Source: Triatoma infestans (taxonomy: Eukaryota; Arthropoda; Insecta; Hemiptera; Reduviidae). Taken from it: 64,000 bases of DNA. The stretch lies in contig JAAEAF010014486.1 in NCBI GenBank assembly GCA_011037195.1, positions 95,637-159,636 on the forward strand. Reading direction: 5' to 3'. How positions within the stretch are numbered: the first letter of the stretch is position 1; each line of letters begins with the position of its first letter. Shown here in pieces: positions 1 to 9,762 of this stretch. The translations under genes were made by a program, and so were the position numbers. The notes beneath the pieces are model-generated. The model made no database searches and was not told where the DNA came from. It was given only the letters and a program-made list of their open reading frames with translations.

Positions 1-1307
1 TCCATATCAGCAGTATAGGTACCATCTGTTTTCTTCAGTGTTGTGAGCAAAACTGGAGGTTTAAGTCTTCCTGCAGCACTTTTGTATACAGTAGACCAAG
101 GATTTGTCTTATCTGTGGCATTACAGTATTCCTTCCACGATTCTTTCTTAGCCTTATTTATAGATTCTGTATATAAAAGCTTTAGATTATAGTATTCATT
201 TTTCCTGCGCTCTCTTAATTCTTCATCATTTTTTGTACGTTGATACACTTTCCGTAATTTACGAACTTCCTTCCTCATATTTGTAAGATCTTTTGTCCAC
301 CAAGGAACTGACTTGTGTTTGGTGTTTAATGTTTTTTTGTAACGTGGAATAGCCTCTTTACAAGCATAAGTTATAGTCCCCATTATTTTTTCCGCCATTA
401 AATTCAAGTTATCGCTTGATTTGATCAAACTTGCAAGTGATAAATGTAACTCTGGAAACTTACCTGGTATTTCTCCCAACTTTCCACTTATAATTCTAAA
501 CGCCCTTTTTTGCAGGACTTCATCAAATTTATCCCAGTTGGCTGATCTGACCTTATAACGATGTCCACTTGCATATTCTGACTGGCTCGCATTATGATGG
601 TAACCTTCAAAACAAAAGGTCAGAATCTTGTGGTCTGAAGCGCTTTCTTCTTCCTCATTTTTCCATGAGTGAATGTTTGATATTATTGAACCAGTTGCTA
701 GTGTAAGATCAATTTTGCTTTTACCCACCCTACTCTGAAATGTTGGTAAACCATCATTAGTATTAAGAAGAAACAAAGAATTGGCAGCTAAGAAGCTTTC
801 CAAAATTTTACCTCTTGCATTAGTAACTTCGTCATACCATGCCGATGATCTGGAGTTGCTATCCATTCCAATAATAATGTCAGCGATGTTATTATTCTTA
901 AGATTTTCCAGTGCAAATCTCAGTTTGTTTAAATCTTCGTGAATATCGGATTTATCGCAAAGATAGGCGCTAATAATGGAAATTTTCAAACCTTCGCTTG
1001 CATGAATTTCTAAAATGACCATATCCTCGTAAGATTCTGATAAATGTAGCAAGATGTCTAAGTCTGGATTTGTGCAAAATATTGCAGCTCGTTTTCTACC
1101 ATTGCCGGCCTGATATATTCTCCAATGTCTTGGAAATCCTGTGACTAAGTTGTTATAACAATATGGTTCTTGAATGATTCCTATGTCAACAGTCAATTTC
1201 TCAATTAGATTAACCAAATTGGCAGTAGCTGCTCGTGATCTATGTAAATTTAATTGCAAAAATTTTATATTAATATTTCTATTATTTGTTTTATTAATTC
1301 TACTCAT
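1..1307 (-). CDS. LINE ORF2, N-terminal endonuclease domain (partial, runs off the window)
   Basis: An uninterrupted reading frame starts at the ATG at 1307-1305 and is still open at position 1. The beginning reads like an apurinic-type endonuclease of R1/LOA LINEs: FLQLNLHRSRAA near the start, an IIQEPY block, and a GMDSNSRSSAWYD block equivalent to the family's catalytic G-D-x-N-A-x-x-x-x-W motif. In the family this domain nicks target DNA to prime reverse transcription; the RT domain would follow beyond the left edge. Its ATG overlaps the ORF1 stop by 8 nt (ATGAGTAG), an arrangement typical of termination-reinitiation in two-ORF LINEs. No stop or frameshift was seen in about 435 codons, so this copy may be young. 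Confidence 0.8.
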   Translation of the reverse strand, partial: MSRINKTNNRNINIKFLQLNLHRSRAATANLVNLIEKLTVDIGIIQEPYCYNNLVTGFPRHWRIYQAGNGRKRAAIFCTNPDLDILLHLSESYEDMVILEIHASEGLKISIISAYLCDKSDIHEDLNKLRFALENLKNNNIADIIIGMDSNSRSSAWYDEVTNARGKILESFLAANSLFLLNTNDGLPTFQSRVGKSKIDLTLATGSIISNIHSWKNEEEESASDHKILTFCFEGYHHNASQSEYASGHRYKVRSANWDKFDEVLQKRAFRIISGKLGEIPGKFPELHLSLASLIKSSDNLNLMAEKIMGTITYACKEAIPRYKKTLNTKHKSVPWWTKDLTNMRKEVRKLRKVYQRTKNDEELRERRKNEYYNLKLLYTESINKAKKESWKEYCNATDKTNPWSTVYKSAAGRLKPPVLLTTLKKTDGTYTADM

Positions 1308-2301
1308 TACCATAATCAATAGAATTTCGAATACGTTCTAAACACTTTTGAAAACACGAACAGTTTTTATCGAACACCGTATGGTTAGTGGGAACCTTCT
1401 TTATAGTATTAATTCGATTATTCAATTGCACACAGTTAGCACATTTATATTGATTGTCACTAGAGATTTTGCAGTCTTTCAGAGAATGCTCCCCAGCACA
1501 TAGTGGGCAGGTTATCTTTCCGTTGCATTCCCCTCCATGATACTTAGAACACAGAAAGCATCTACGTACGAAAATGTAATCATCAACATGACAAATAGGC
1601 CAAAACAATTTTAATTTATTACTCATTAATTTATGTCGCAAAGCAGGATCTACTTCAATTATCAAATTTCTTATTTCTTTATTACGTTTGTTTGTAATTA
1701 TTGTTTTATAAGAAATAGTACTAGTAGAATCTAATAGATCACTGTTTTGTTCTGTTAGTACGCTTATAGCGTTTTCTTTAGTTATTTCAGAGGGTATGTT
1801 GTAGATTATAAGCTTTGGCAGTCGTTTTTTTCTTACCTCTGCAGTCAGATTATTTTCACACTTAGTATTTATTTCTGTAGATAAGGCATCAAGTTCAGGT
1901 TTAGAGCTCCCTTGTATTAACAAACCGCCATTGGTTATGTTAATCATTTTCTTGATACCAATTTTTAACTTTACGGGATTAATATTTTCTTTAATTATTT
2001 TCTTAGTATCTTCAGAGCCTATTTTTTTCTTTGGTTTAATTATTGCACTAAATAATGGTTTAAAATGTGGATTTTTTGTCTTAGCTGCATACGATGTTGC
2101 TATACATGCTGAGGTTATGTTTTTACTTTCTACGCATTCTTTCTTCAACCTCCTAATTTCTTCTTCCTGATGTCGAAAAATTAAACTCAATTTGTCAATT
2201 CTTCTGAGAATACCTTCTTTCACTTCTGCTCTCAGCTTAAATTCACTTAAACTCTTTATAAAGTTAAGAGCTTCCAAGAGATCAACCTCACTGGACGCCA
2301 C
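1300..2301 (-). CDS. LINE ORF1 (Gag-like nucleic-acid-binding protein)
   Basis: An intact 333-residue ORF. The N-terminal third is rich in E/K/R and probably coiled coil. The C-terminal third has cysteine-histidine knuckles: CFLCSKYHGGEC, CPLCAGEHSLKDC, then a looser CANC...H...C...C cluster. These are the zinc knuckles that package LINE RNA in R1/LOA/Jockey-type ORF1 proteins. The next ORF on the same strand starts inside the last codons of this one. Start chosen at the first ATG (MASSEVDLLEALNF), 30 nt inside the element edge, so the 5' UTR is very short or truncated. Confidence 0.8.
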   Translation of the reverse strand: MASSEVDLLEALNFIKSLSEFKLRAEVKEGILRRIDKLSLIFRHQEEEIRRLKKECVESKNITSACIATSYAAKTKNPHFKPLFSAIIKPKKKIGSEDTKKIIKENINPVKLKIGIKKMINITNGGLLIQGSSKPELDALSTEINTKCENNLTAEVRKKRLPKLIIYNIPSEITKENAISVLTEQNSDLLDSTSTISYKTIITNKRNKEIRNLIIEVDPALRHKLMSNKLKLFWPICHVDDYIFVRRCFLCSKYHGGECNGKITCPLCAGEHSLKDCKISSDNQYKCANCVQLNNRINTIKKVPTNHTVFDKNCSCFQKCLERIRNSIDYGNE

Positions 2302-2429
2302 TGTTTTTCGTCTCGGGGTTGCCTCGGGTTAGAACAATTTGGAATTTTTCCACGTTAATGCACCGGTTTTGTCGTCAATTATTTTAATTTGGCTGTTAGA
2401 GGATTCTTGGGAGTGTTGCGTTTGTAGGC

Positions 2430-2510
2430 TTTCATTGTCGTCTTCGGCCGTAATGTTTTCATTGTCGTCTTCGGCGGTAATGTTTTCATTGTCGTCTTCG
2501 GCGGTAATGT
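2430..2510 (-). repeat. 27-bp minisatellite, three units, in the Gypsy pol tail
   Basis: Three head-to-tail 27-nt units (2430-2456, 2457-2483, 2484-2510), differing at one base. On the minus strand each is nine codons, so the frame is preserved and gives three copies of an acidic NITAEDDNE-type nonapeptide. Confidence 0.9.
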
Positions 2511-4830
2511 TTAGGGCTCTGGCTGGGTCTTCTAAGGATGTCGTCGCTATTCTCAGGTGAAGGGGCCGAGAGGAATTCGTCCAGGACTTCATCTGGATTT
2601 GGACTTGGGGACGAGGTCTCTAGGGCATTTAGGTCTTTTTCTTCTAGCGGATTTCGTGATAGTGCGTCTGCTACTACGTTAGTCTTTCCCTGTACGTACT
2701 TGACGTCAAAGTCAAAGTCAGCTAATTGTAATTTCCATCTGATTAGTTTGGCATTGGGCTCTTTTAAATTGTGTAACCATTGTAATGGTCTGTGGTCTGT
2801 CTGTATTGTAAATTTGCGTCCGTAAATGTATGGTCTAAAGTGATTACAGGCCCAAACTATGGCCAGTAGTTCTTTTTCTATAGTGGAATAGTTTTCTTCC
2901 TGTCTATTTAGTGTACGGGAGGCAAAGGAAATAGGGAGGTCTTTTCCGTCGGTGTTCTGGGATAGGACTGCTCCGATAGCATAGTTGGAAGCGTCTGTTG
3001 TGAGGATGAAGGGCTTTTCAAAGTCAGGTAATTGTAGGATAGGACTGTTCTGTAGAAGGGATTTAAGGGTTTCAAAAGCTTTTTTGTAATCGTCGTCAAT
3101 CACTATAGTTCTGTTTTTTCTGAGTGCGAGAGTCAGTGGTCTAGCTATTTTAGCGTAATTTTTAATCATCTTCCGATAGTAGCCAGTAAGTCCAAGAAAT
3201 TGTTTGATTTGTTTTTCCGTTTTAGGGATAGGGAATTTCGCAATTGCTTCTAGTTTTGCAGGGTTTGGTTGTATGCCTTTGTCGGAGATGATGTGTCCTA
3301 AAAAGAGAAGTTCGCGTTTGAAGAATTCCGTCTTGTCAAGCTGAATTTTTAGATTATGTTGTCTAAGTTTGTCAAAGACCGTCTTGAGGTGTTTTATGTG
3401 CTCGCCAAGCTGTCCGAAAAAATGATAATGTCGTCCATGTATACTAGTACGTTAGGGATCCTAGAAAAGATGGAATTCATTGCTCTTTGGAAAGTGGGGA
3501 GGGCGTTCTTAAGACCGAAGGGCATGCGTAAGAATTCGTAGTGTCCGTTTTCCGTAAGAATGCTGTCTTGGGAACTGATTCGGGGTCCATTTCGATTTAA
3601 TGAAGCTAAGTCAATTGCTGGAAAGTAAGTCGCGCGTCCTATTTTACCGAATAAGTCTTCAATGTTAGGAAGAGGGAATTTGTCTTCGACTGTCTTGTTG
3701 TTGAGTTTGCGGTAGTCTATGACCATTCTTATTTTCTTTTTACCTGAGGCGTCTGGTTTCTTTGGTACTACCCAAATTGGGCTGTTGTAGGGGGAGTTAG
3801 AATGTTGTATTACCTTGTTTTCGAGTAGTTTGTCTATTTCCGTTTGTACGTCTTTCCGCTAGATTTCCGGGTATCTATAATTTCGCGTGTATACTGGGTT
3901 TTCGTCAGTGGTTTGAATTTTATGTTTTAGTACATCAGTGCAGCTTAGTCTATCATGCTCTCTTTTGATTATTTGGGGGTAGTTCCGTAATAATCCTATT
4001 ATTTTATTTTTTTCCACTGAGTTCATGTGCTCAGTTCTAATTAAGTGAGGGATTTCATTTTTTATTTCTCTTAACCTAGTGTCCCCAGTCATGTCGGGAC
4101 AATTGGTCACCACTATGTCTGGGATCTTAGTACAAACCTCTTGCGGTTCGTCGACGTCCATGGGTTCAGGGCAAATGGCCATGACCTCTTTGGACTCAAC
4201 TTCGCACAAGATTTTATTATTATTAATGCTATAAAGGCCTTCTTTTACCGTGACCTTATCGTTTATTTTTATATTCTCATTAATTAATCCATATTTTAAT
4301 TCTTTATTCTTAACGGGTAATTCTATGAAGTTAATTCCCTGTTCCAAATTTATTATGTTCGAATTGTTTTCAGGGATCTCAAGAGTAAATTTGAGGGGAT
4401 TATACCCTGAGGGAAAGAAAGGATATTCTTATTTAAATCTATGCTCATTCCGAGTGCCTGCATAGTTTTGTGTCCTAAGAGTATGTCGTATTTGTCCGAA
4501 AAGGGGAATATATGGAATTTAGTGTCTAAGTTGACGTGGAACGTGTCTTGAATATTAAAGGTGCAAGATTGTTCTCCATTCTTTTTCCCAGCGGGTGTGG
4601 TTTTTATGAATGGGTCGTTGGATAGTGTTATGTCAGTCGGGACAACGTTAGGATTTATGTAGTTTTCCGCTGATCCGGTGTCGATGAGCCATTTCAGTCC
4701 GTATCTGTCCTCAAAGTGTGGGAGAGACTTGTCTACTAGGTTTAGGTTGAATTCGGGGGGCCTTCTTGGCTCCCGTGGCCAACGTCTAAAAAATGATCGA
4801 ACTTTTCCGTCATTTTTTCGAGAGAGTTTT
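2486..4830 (-). pseudogene. Gypsy pol (protease, RT, RNase H), broken
   Basis: Pol of the 17.6/297-like Gypsy type. Visible in order on the minus strand: a protease segment with a DTGSAENYI block near 4660-4690; an RT segment with the YMDD catalytic box (VYMDDIIIFSD, about 3415-3450); and RNase H with TDASNYAIGAVLSQ and QTDHRPLQWL (2750-3010). In the family these domains process Gag-Pol and make cDNA. Breaks: an in-frame stop near 3859, a compensated double shift around 3580-3610 that scrambles the region after RT motif A, a frameshift near 3394, and a shift near 2486-2560 that moves the end of the frame. It cannot make a working polyprotein. Confidence 0.85.
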
Positions 4831-5379
4831 CTAGGCGGGAAAGTCTGTCGTCATATGTGTTATCTGGTTCAGAATAATTTGCAGATGGCTCGTCTTTTGG
4901 CAGTGAGTCAGTTCGTGTGGAGAAATGTAATCTTTGAAACGGGGTCTGCCTGCTGTTCGCATAGACACCGTATTTTGAGAAAAGTAATCAGGATGTAATC
5001 TGGGTCGATTAAAAGGATGGTTAGGATTGTTCGGGTTATTAGGATTGCTTGGATTCATAGATTGTCCAAAATTTGGTCGTTGGGGTGGTTGCGGTTGTTG
5101 TCTGTAAAGGGAAGTTTGAGGTCTTTGTTCTATAGGCCTGGGACTATATTCAATTGGTTGGTATTGGTAGTTAGGGGTATGATTCATGGGGACGTGTGGA
5201 ACAGTGTATTGTGGATTCGGTCTGTATTGGGTATTCGATCTATAAGGCTGTTGGTATTGGTTGTACGGGATTGGTTTCCGAAAGGGTTGGTTGGGTCTTT
5301 TAGGATGTGGTAAGGGAGCTTCAAGTCTTTTTTGGATGTGGTGAGACAAATGGTCGCACTGTTCCGTGAGGTGAGACAA
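4831..5379 (-). pseudogene. Gypsy Gag C-terminal remnant (P/Q/N-rich)
   Basis: A 182-codon ORF of low complexity with many Pro, Gln, Asn and Tyr residues, including NPNNPNNPNHP. It directly precedes pol on the same strand and follows the primer-binding site, so it is the tail of Gag with its N-terminal capsid part deleted. A 30-bp direct duplication (about 5339-5396) sits at its 5' end. No zinc knuckle is visible. Confidence 0.55.
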
Positions 5380-5410
5380 ATGATCGCACTGTTTGACTTA
5401 AGCCTTCGCA

Positions 5411-5428
5411 GTCCCTGTTCGGGCGCCA
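5411..5428 (-). other. Primer-binding site complementary to tRNA-Lys
   Basis: The plus-strand 18-mer GTCCCTGTTCGGGCGCCA is the 3'-terminal sequence of animal tRNA-Lys, so on the minus strand it is a perfect primer-binding site. It touches the LTR end, as expected for the start of minus-strand cDNA synthesis. Confidence 0.85.
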
Positions 5429-5670
5429 GTTACGTTTCAAGAACCCGGAGTTGACTTTTTAAAAAGATATTTATTTAAGAATACAATACAATAATGATTA
5501 CAACAATTTAATGTACTGGGTAACACTGAGTAATACTATAGGCAACTTCGAACTGTACTGTACGGTGGTGAGCTTGGAACTGCCTGCCTGCTGGCCGGTG
5601 GGAGTATTTATATGCTGCCAGCTTCAGTTACGTCACAAATGGTTGTTCTCATGGAGATAGTGCCATAACT
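5427..5670 (-). repeat. 5' LTR of the defective Gypsy element
   Basis: About 244 bp with inverted ends AGTTA/TAACT. On the minus strand it has a TATA box (ATATAAATA, 5605-5613) and a poly(A) signal near 5470. It adjoins the primer-binding site. The partner LTR is outside the window or deleted. Confidence 0.65.
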
Positions 5671-5672
5671 TC

Positions 5673-7173
5673 AATGACTTGGAAAATTATTTACTAGGGA
5701 ATAATTGTAATACAGTTAGTATTGACCATAAGACCGGCATTGCCACGCTTCTTTATGCTGATGACTTGGTAATGTTTTCTAATACGCTAGTGGACGCCCA
5801 GAAAAAGTTAAATATTTTAAACAAATATTGTAATGAAAATTTATTACAAGTAAATATTGCTAAAACAAAGACGGTTATATTTGGGAAAAGTCCTGGTCGT
5901 TTAAAAAATGAAAGTCTCTTTTACGGAAAAACTAGAATTGAAATAACTAGTTCCCTCCGCTATTTAGGCATTATTATGTCAAACTCAGGAGTTTTTCATT
6001 TAACTTGTCAGAATATGATAACCAAATCAGCTATGGCAATTAACTCTGTAACTAAAATTATTTCCAGCTCCAAATCGTCATCCTGGAACCTCAGGTTTAC
6101 ATTGTTCGACAGTCTAGTTAGATCCGTCTTACTGTATACTCCTGTGAAATATGGGCACTCAGATATTTAGAAAACCTGGAACTTATTCAAATGAAATATT
6201 TTAAATCATTATTTTTCTGGCCAAAGCAAACTCCAAATTATATAGTCAGGAAGGAAATGGGTGTAATACCAATAAAATTTCATGTAGTCAAAATGGCTAT
6301 TAAATGGTGGATCAAGATTCTGCTCATGTGCGGCAATAGATTACCACGCATATGTTTTAATAAATTAATCTCTCTGGATAACTCAAGTAATGCCTACAGA
6401 GCAAAATTCAATTGGGTGAGTCAGCTACGAGAGATTATTGTTGGTATAGGTTACGAATGGCTGTGGAATGAGCAAGATGTCAATCTGATTATTACCCATA
6501 AAGGCAAAATGCTAAGGCAATATAAGAAGGCACTGTTGGAGGAGGATGTCTCTCGTGTGGCCGGCTCCACTTACAATTGTTTGTATAAAAATATTTACTT
6601 TGATAACTGTGTACAGCAGTACTTAAATTGGAACGTTTCGTTTGAAAGAAAAAGATTGATCAGTCAGTTGAGAGTATCACCTAGTAAGATGGTCATCTTG
6701 TATTCAAACCGGACCACATACAGGTTAGACACCGACGCACGGTGTCCAAAGTGTAATCACGAGGAAACGGAGACGCTCCAACATGTGTTTTTGAGTGCCC
6801 ATATTACACCGCTCCAAGAGATAGATACCTGAATTGTATAACCGACAATAATATTACTTTCATATTAAACCCATAGAATGTTGATTACCTGAATAAACTA
6901 TTTTACTGTATTAAATCTTTTATTAAACTTAGATTTATTTCCGATAATTTGGAGTAGTTATACTTTTCTGTCTGTTAAGCACGATTGTAATACTTAAGTT
7001 AAGTTTAGCCACATACTGAATTTTATTTTATTTTTAATATTAGTCTCCCAGGTATTCTTTTATTTTGTTTTTTGTTTAGTTTAATTCCAGTTTTCTTTAC
7101 TTTATTTGTTAGTTAGTTTAAAATAGGTACATACCTCTGTTTGTGACTTTAGTAATGTTCCTTAATTATATTT

Positions 7174-7211
<38 letters not shown>

Positions 7212-7245
7212 TTTATATTAGTATTATTATTATTATTATTATTAT
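5673..7245 (+). mobile_element. 5'-truncated LINE (Jockey/CR1-like) with ATT-rich 3' tail
   Basis: The C-terminal part of a LINE reverse transcriptase, then a 3' UTR and an (ATT)n microsatellite at about 7165-7240. It starts abruptly at the Gypsy LTR end. ORF1, endonuclease and the first RT motifs are absent. Confidence 0.75.
5679..6832 (+). pseudogene. LINE reverse transcriptase C-terminus, frameshifted
   Basis: Two ORFs in different frames (5679-6170 and 6191-6832) belong to one LINE protein. The first holds the RT catalytic box LLYADDLVMFS, then AKTKTVIFGK and LRYLGI, the canonical motifs C to E of non-LTR RT. The second is the thumb/connection region and ends with CPKCNHEETETLQHVF, the CCHC-type zinc motif near the end of many LINE proteins. 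A frameshift near 6150-6190 and a premature end near 6830 make it non-functional. The polymerase N-terminal half is missing. Confidence 0.75.
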
Positions 7246-8420
7246 GGTAAACCAACTCTACTGTAATAAAAGTCCTCAATAGTGCGACAAAACGTCTTGT
7301 GGACAGCCTCTGTAAACCATACATTGTACCTGAAGTCGTACCTTAAAGGAAAGCGTAACGCTACTGATCCCCCAGAGCCCCAAAAAAATAATTTTCCAAG
7401 GGAAATGTTTCTCTGATGCTTTCCAGCTCTGCGGAACCAACCACCACAACAAATAATTGATTGGTATTTATTTGTGTAGATAGTATACGAAGTTTTAAGA
7501 AAATCGTTGTAGCCGTTCTAGAGAAAGTCACAAAAACGAAAAAACAATTTCGGTAAAAAGCGCATTTCCTGTTGATGGATTTTGCCAGAAATCTTCGTAT
7601 CTGAAGTGTGGTAGTGCCTAACCGGAACTTTCTGCAACTTTTCGTTTTTGAGATATTCTGTTAACACACACACACATACCCCCTTTTTTTTTTTCTTATG
7701 CCTTGTAAGAGTAAGTATTGCCAGATTTTTGAAATAGGGTTTCACGGAAATACATTTTTAGGGTCCTCTGTAAATGAAAAAAATATTTTTAGCAACTGTA
7801 TGCATGTGTGTATGTGTTAGCAGAATAACTCAAAAACGAAATGTCATAGCAAGCTCAAATTGGTATTCCATTTAAGCACTACCGTTTAGACAAGAAGGTT
7901 TCGGGCAAAATCCATTTACTGACTATTTTTCAGTTTTTCTCGTAAACGGCTCCAACGATTTTCTTAAAGCTTTATATACTATCTACACACATAAATGCCT
8001 ATCATTTTACATTTTTCCGGGAAAGGGATTATTTGTGACTTCTGGGGAAACAATAGAGTTATGCTAAGTATATTGTATGGTTTTGCCACCTACATTATAT
8101 TAATGCACATTAGAAGCATTGATAGAATTCTAGAGTCGAAGAAAATCGGTTCATTGGAAGTGCAATTTTACTGAGTAGGATTTTGAATTTCTGGAATTTT
8201 CTCGAAAAGGAGAATTTTCTTTAATCTTATCACATCTCATCTGCACATAGTAAGAGCTACAACTTTTATTTGAAACATTTCTCCGGGTAAACTCATTTAA
8301 GGCAGCTTTTAGGGGAGTGGTGGAGTTATGTTTTCTTCAGAAGTGCTAATTATTTAGTTTATTGTACCATTCCTTCATTTAAATAATATTAATTAGAATT
8401 AAATATGCCACCAAAATTCT
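7246..8420. repeat. REP-1 non-coding interspersed repeat, two arms in inverted orientation
   Basis: The first copy of a repeat found at least nine times here. The left arm (about 7260-7680) is the reverse complement of the right arm (about 7740-8340). Typical phrases are CTCAAAAACGAAA, GGTTTCGGGCAAAATCCAT, TTTCTCGAAAACGGCTCC and GAAACATTTTTCCGGG. A short REP-2 end (about 7410-7450) is embedded. No coding capacity. Confidence 0.7.
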
Positions 8421-8751
8421 TTTGTTCATATATGTATTTCCTTAGTGAATCTACCAAGTGAAAACTGTATCCAAGAGTGTAATTTGTGTTTAATGACCTC
8501 ATCCATAAGCTTTCTTGCACTCTTCATCATATTTCTTTAACATCGCATTCACATTTAGGGAGTTTGTATTATTTCCTAATTCTTATAAAAGTAATTAACA
8601 AATATTTAGAGCCTAAACATAGACCAGAAGACAGCAAAAAAGGTTTTGGATGTTAAATTTTCAATAGGATTTAAGCATGAGAGTTTGACTTGCAAGAGAT
8701 TTCTTAGCTAAACAACGCTACTAATCTAATGCGCAATTTAGCTAGCTGTTA

Positions 8752-9337
8752 GATCAGTTGGCTAGGGAGGGATCATCATTACCATTTTGTGGTCCTGAGC
8801 CAGCCCTTGCCGTCACAAAGAAGTTTCGTGACAAACAGATTAGACTTTGGGAGATGAGAGTCTTGGAGAGATGCTGGGGGGACACGCCGGGGTGCCTCCA
8901 AGCTAAAAAATTATAAAAGTAAATAAGCAGGGAACTTCGGAGTATCTCCTGTCCCTCAGTAGGACAGGTCTGAGGACCTTGGGGGGGGGTAGTGACTGGA
9001 CATACTTGGGTGCCTAATCACTTGTTTAACATAGGGAGGACGTCTAGTCCCATTTGTCAGAATTGCGACGACGGAGTCATGGAAACGGTGTACCACTCTT
9101 TATGTCAGTGTCCCCGTTTCGCTGGTACTAGGTTTCGCGTATTTGGGAGGGCACCACTCTCCCAGGATTGCCTGGGCGAGTTGGAGTTTAAGGATATCTT
9201 GGGATATTGCAGACTGACCGGTAAGCTACCGGGAGAGATTAACTAAGGGGATGATATGGGGGGAATCGGGGGGATAAAAGCCACATAGGCTTAGGTCCCA
9301 CGCCATCAGGCACCCGGCATAATAATAATAATAATAA
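8752..9337 (+). mobile_element. 5'-truncated LINE fragment flanked by a 13-bp target-site duplication
   Basis: A 586-bp insertion ending in (TAA)n at 9318-9337. TAGCTAGCTGTTA is at both 8739-8751 and 9338-9350, an exact 13-bp duplication that fixes both ends. Confidence 0.9.
8992..9246 (+). pseudogene. C-terminal zinc region of a LINE ORF2
   Basis: The frame starts at an internal ATG (MTGHTWVPNHLFNIGR) and ends at a natural stop at 9246. CQNCDDGVMETVYHSLCQC is the Cys2-His-Cys segment at the C-terminus of LINE ORF2 proteins, often after an RNase H domain. The upstream part (8790-8990) reads as the same protein with stops. It is a dead remnant carried by the truncated insertion. Confidence 0.6.
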
Positions 9338-9527
9338 TAGCTAGCTGTTAAAGGAACTTCAAACTTCTTATTTTGGGCTAATTAGTTACTACTGCTCGGT
9401 ATTCATTCCATATGAACTACAAACGATTATCTAGTATTCACAAACTTTTCTAATTTCATTTTTATGAAAGTTAATCATTCTAAGTTTTCCTATCATAAAA
9501 CTAACTTTACTTTTAAATTCCTTTTAG

Positions 9528-9762
9528 CCCTTTGGCTCGATTGATTTTTCATCCACATGATGATCCACTGTTGAAATATCAAAGAGACGACAACCAAAGG
9601 ATTGAACCTGTATGGTATTGTCCAATAATACCAATGATACTGGTGAACGGGGCCGATGGTATTGGTACTGGCTGGATGACCAAAATACCCAACTACAATC
9701 CTAGAGAGATAATGGATAATTTGAAACGTATGATTAACGGTGTTGAATCTCTGATTTCGTTG
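9528..9762 (+). CDS. Top2: Top2 exon (winged helix to tower)
   Basis: Acceptor CTTTTAG at 9521-9527; donor GTAAGT at 9763. The first base completes a codon from the unseen upstream exon. It reads [17 protein letters not shown] through [10 protein letters not shown] to GVESLISL and ends in phase 0. In the family the catalytic tyrosine sits about a dozen residues upstream, so it is on the previous exon. A degenerate echo of this exon's acceptor lies about 620 bp downstream. Confidence 0.95.

Larger units (their letters stand above)
1..2331 (-). mobile_element. R1/LOA-like non-LTR retrotransposon (LINE), 5' part; 3' part lies left of the window
   Basis: A LINE read on the minus strand has an ORF1 with zinc knuckles and the start of ORF2 (endonuclease). 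The 5' end lies near 2331, where LINE sequence meets the pol region of the Gypsy element on the same strand, so the LINE probably inserted into that Gypsy copy. The reverse transcriptase and 3' tail are outside the window. Confidence 0.8.
2329..5672 (-). mobile_element. Ty3/Gypsy LTR retrotransposon, defective, 5' LTR to RNase H only
   Basis: On the minus strand the order is 5' LTR (about 5427-5670), primer-binding site, a proline/glutamine/asparagine-rich Gag C-terminus, protease, reverse transcriptase and RNase H. Integrase and the 3' LTR are missing in the window because the element is cut by the LINE at about 2331. The copy is pseudogenised by frameshifts and stops. The N-terminal part of Gag is deleted: Gag sequence starts almost directly after the primer-binding site. 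Confidence 0.85.

Noticed and set aside
1931..2170. Plus-strand ORF of 79 codons
   Set aside because: Antisense shadow of LINE ORF1; hydrophobic only because it reads the complement of Lys/Asn codons.
7165..7240. ATT microsatellite as a functional element
   Set aside because: Best explained as the 3' tail of the adjoining LINE.
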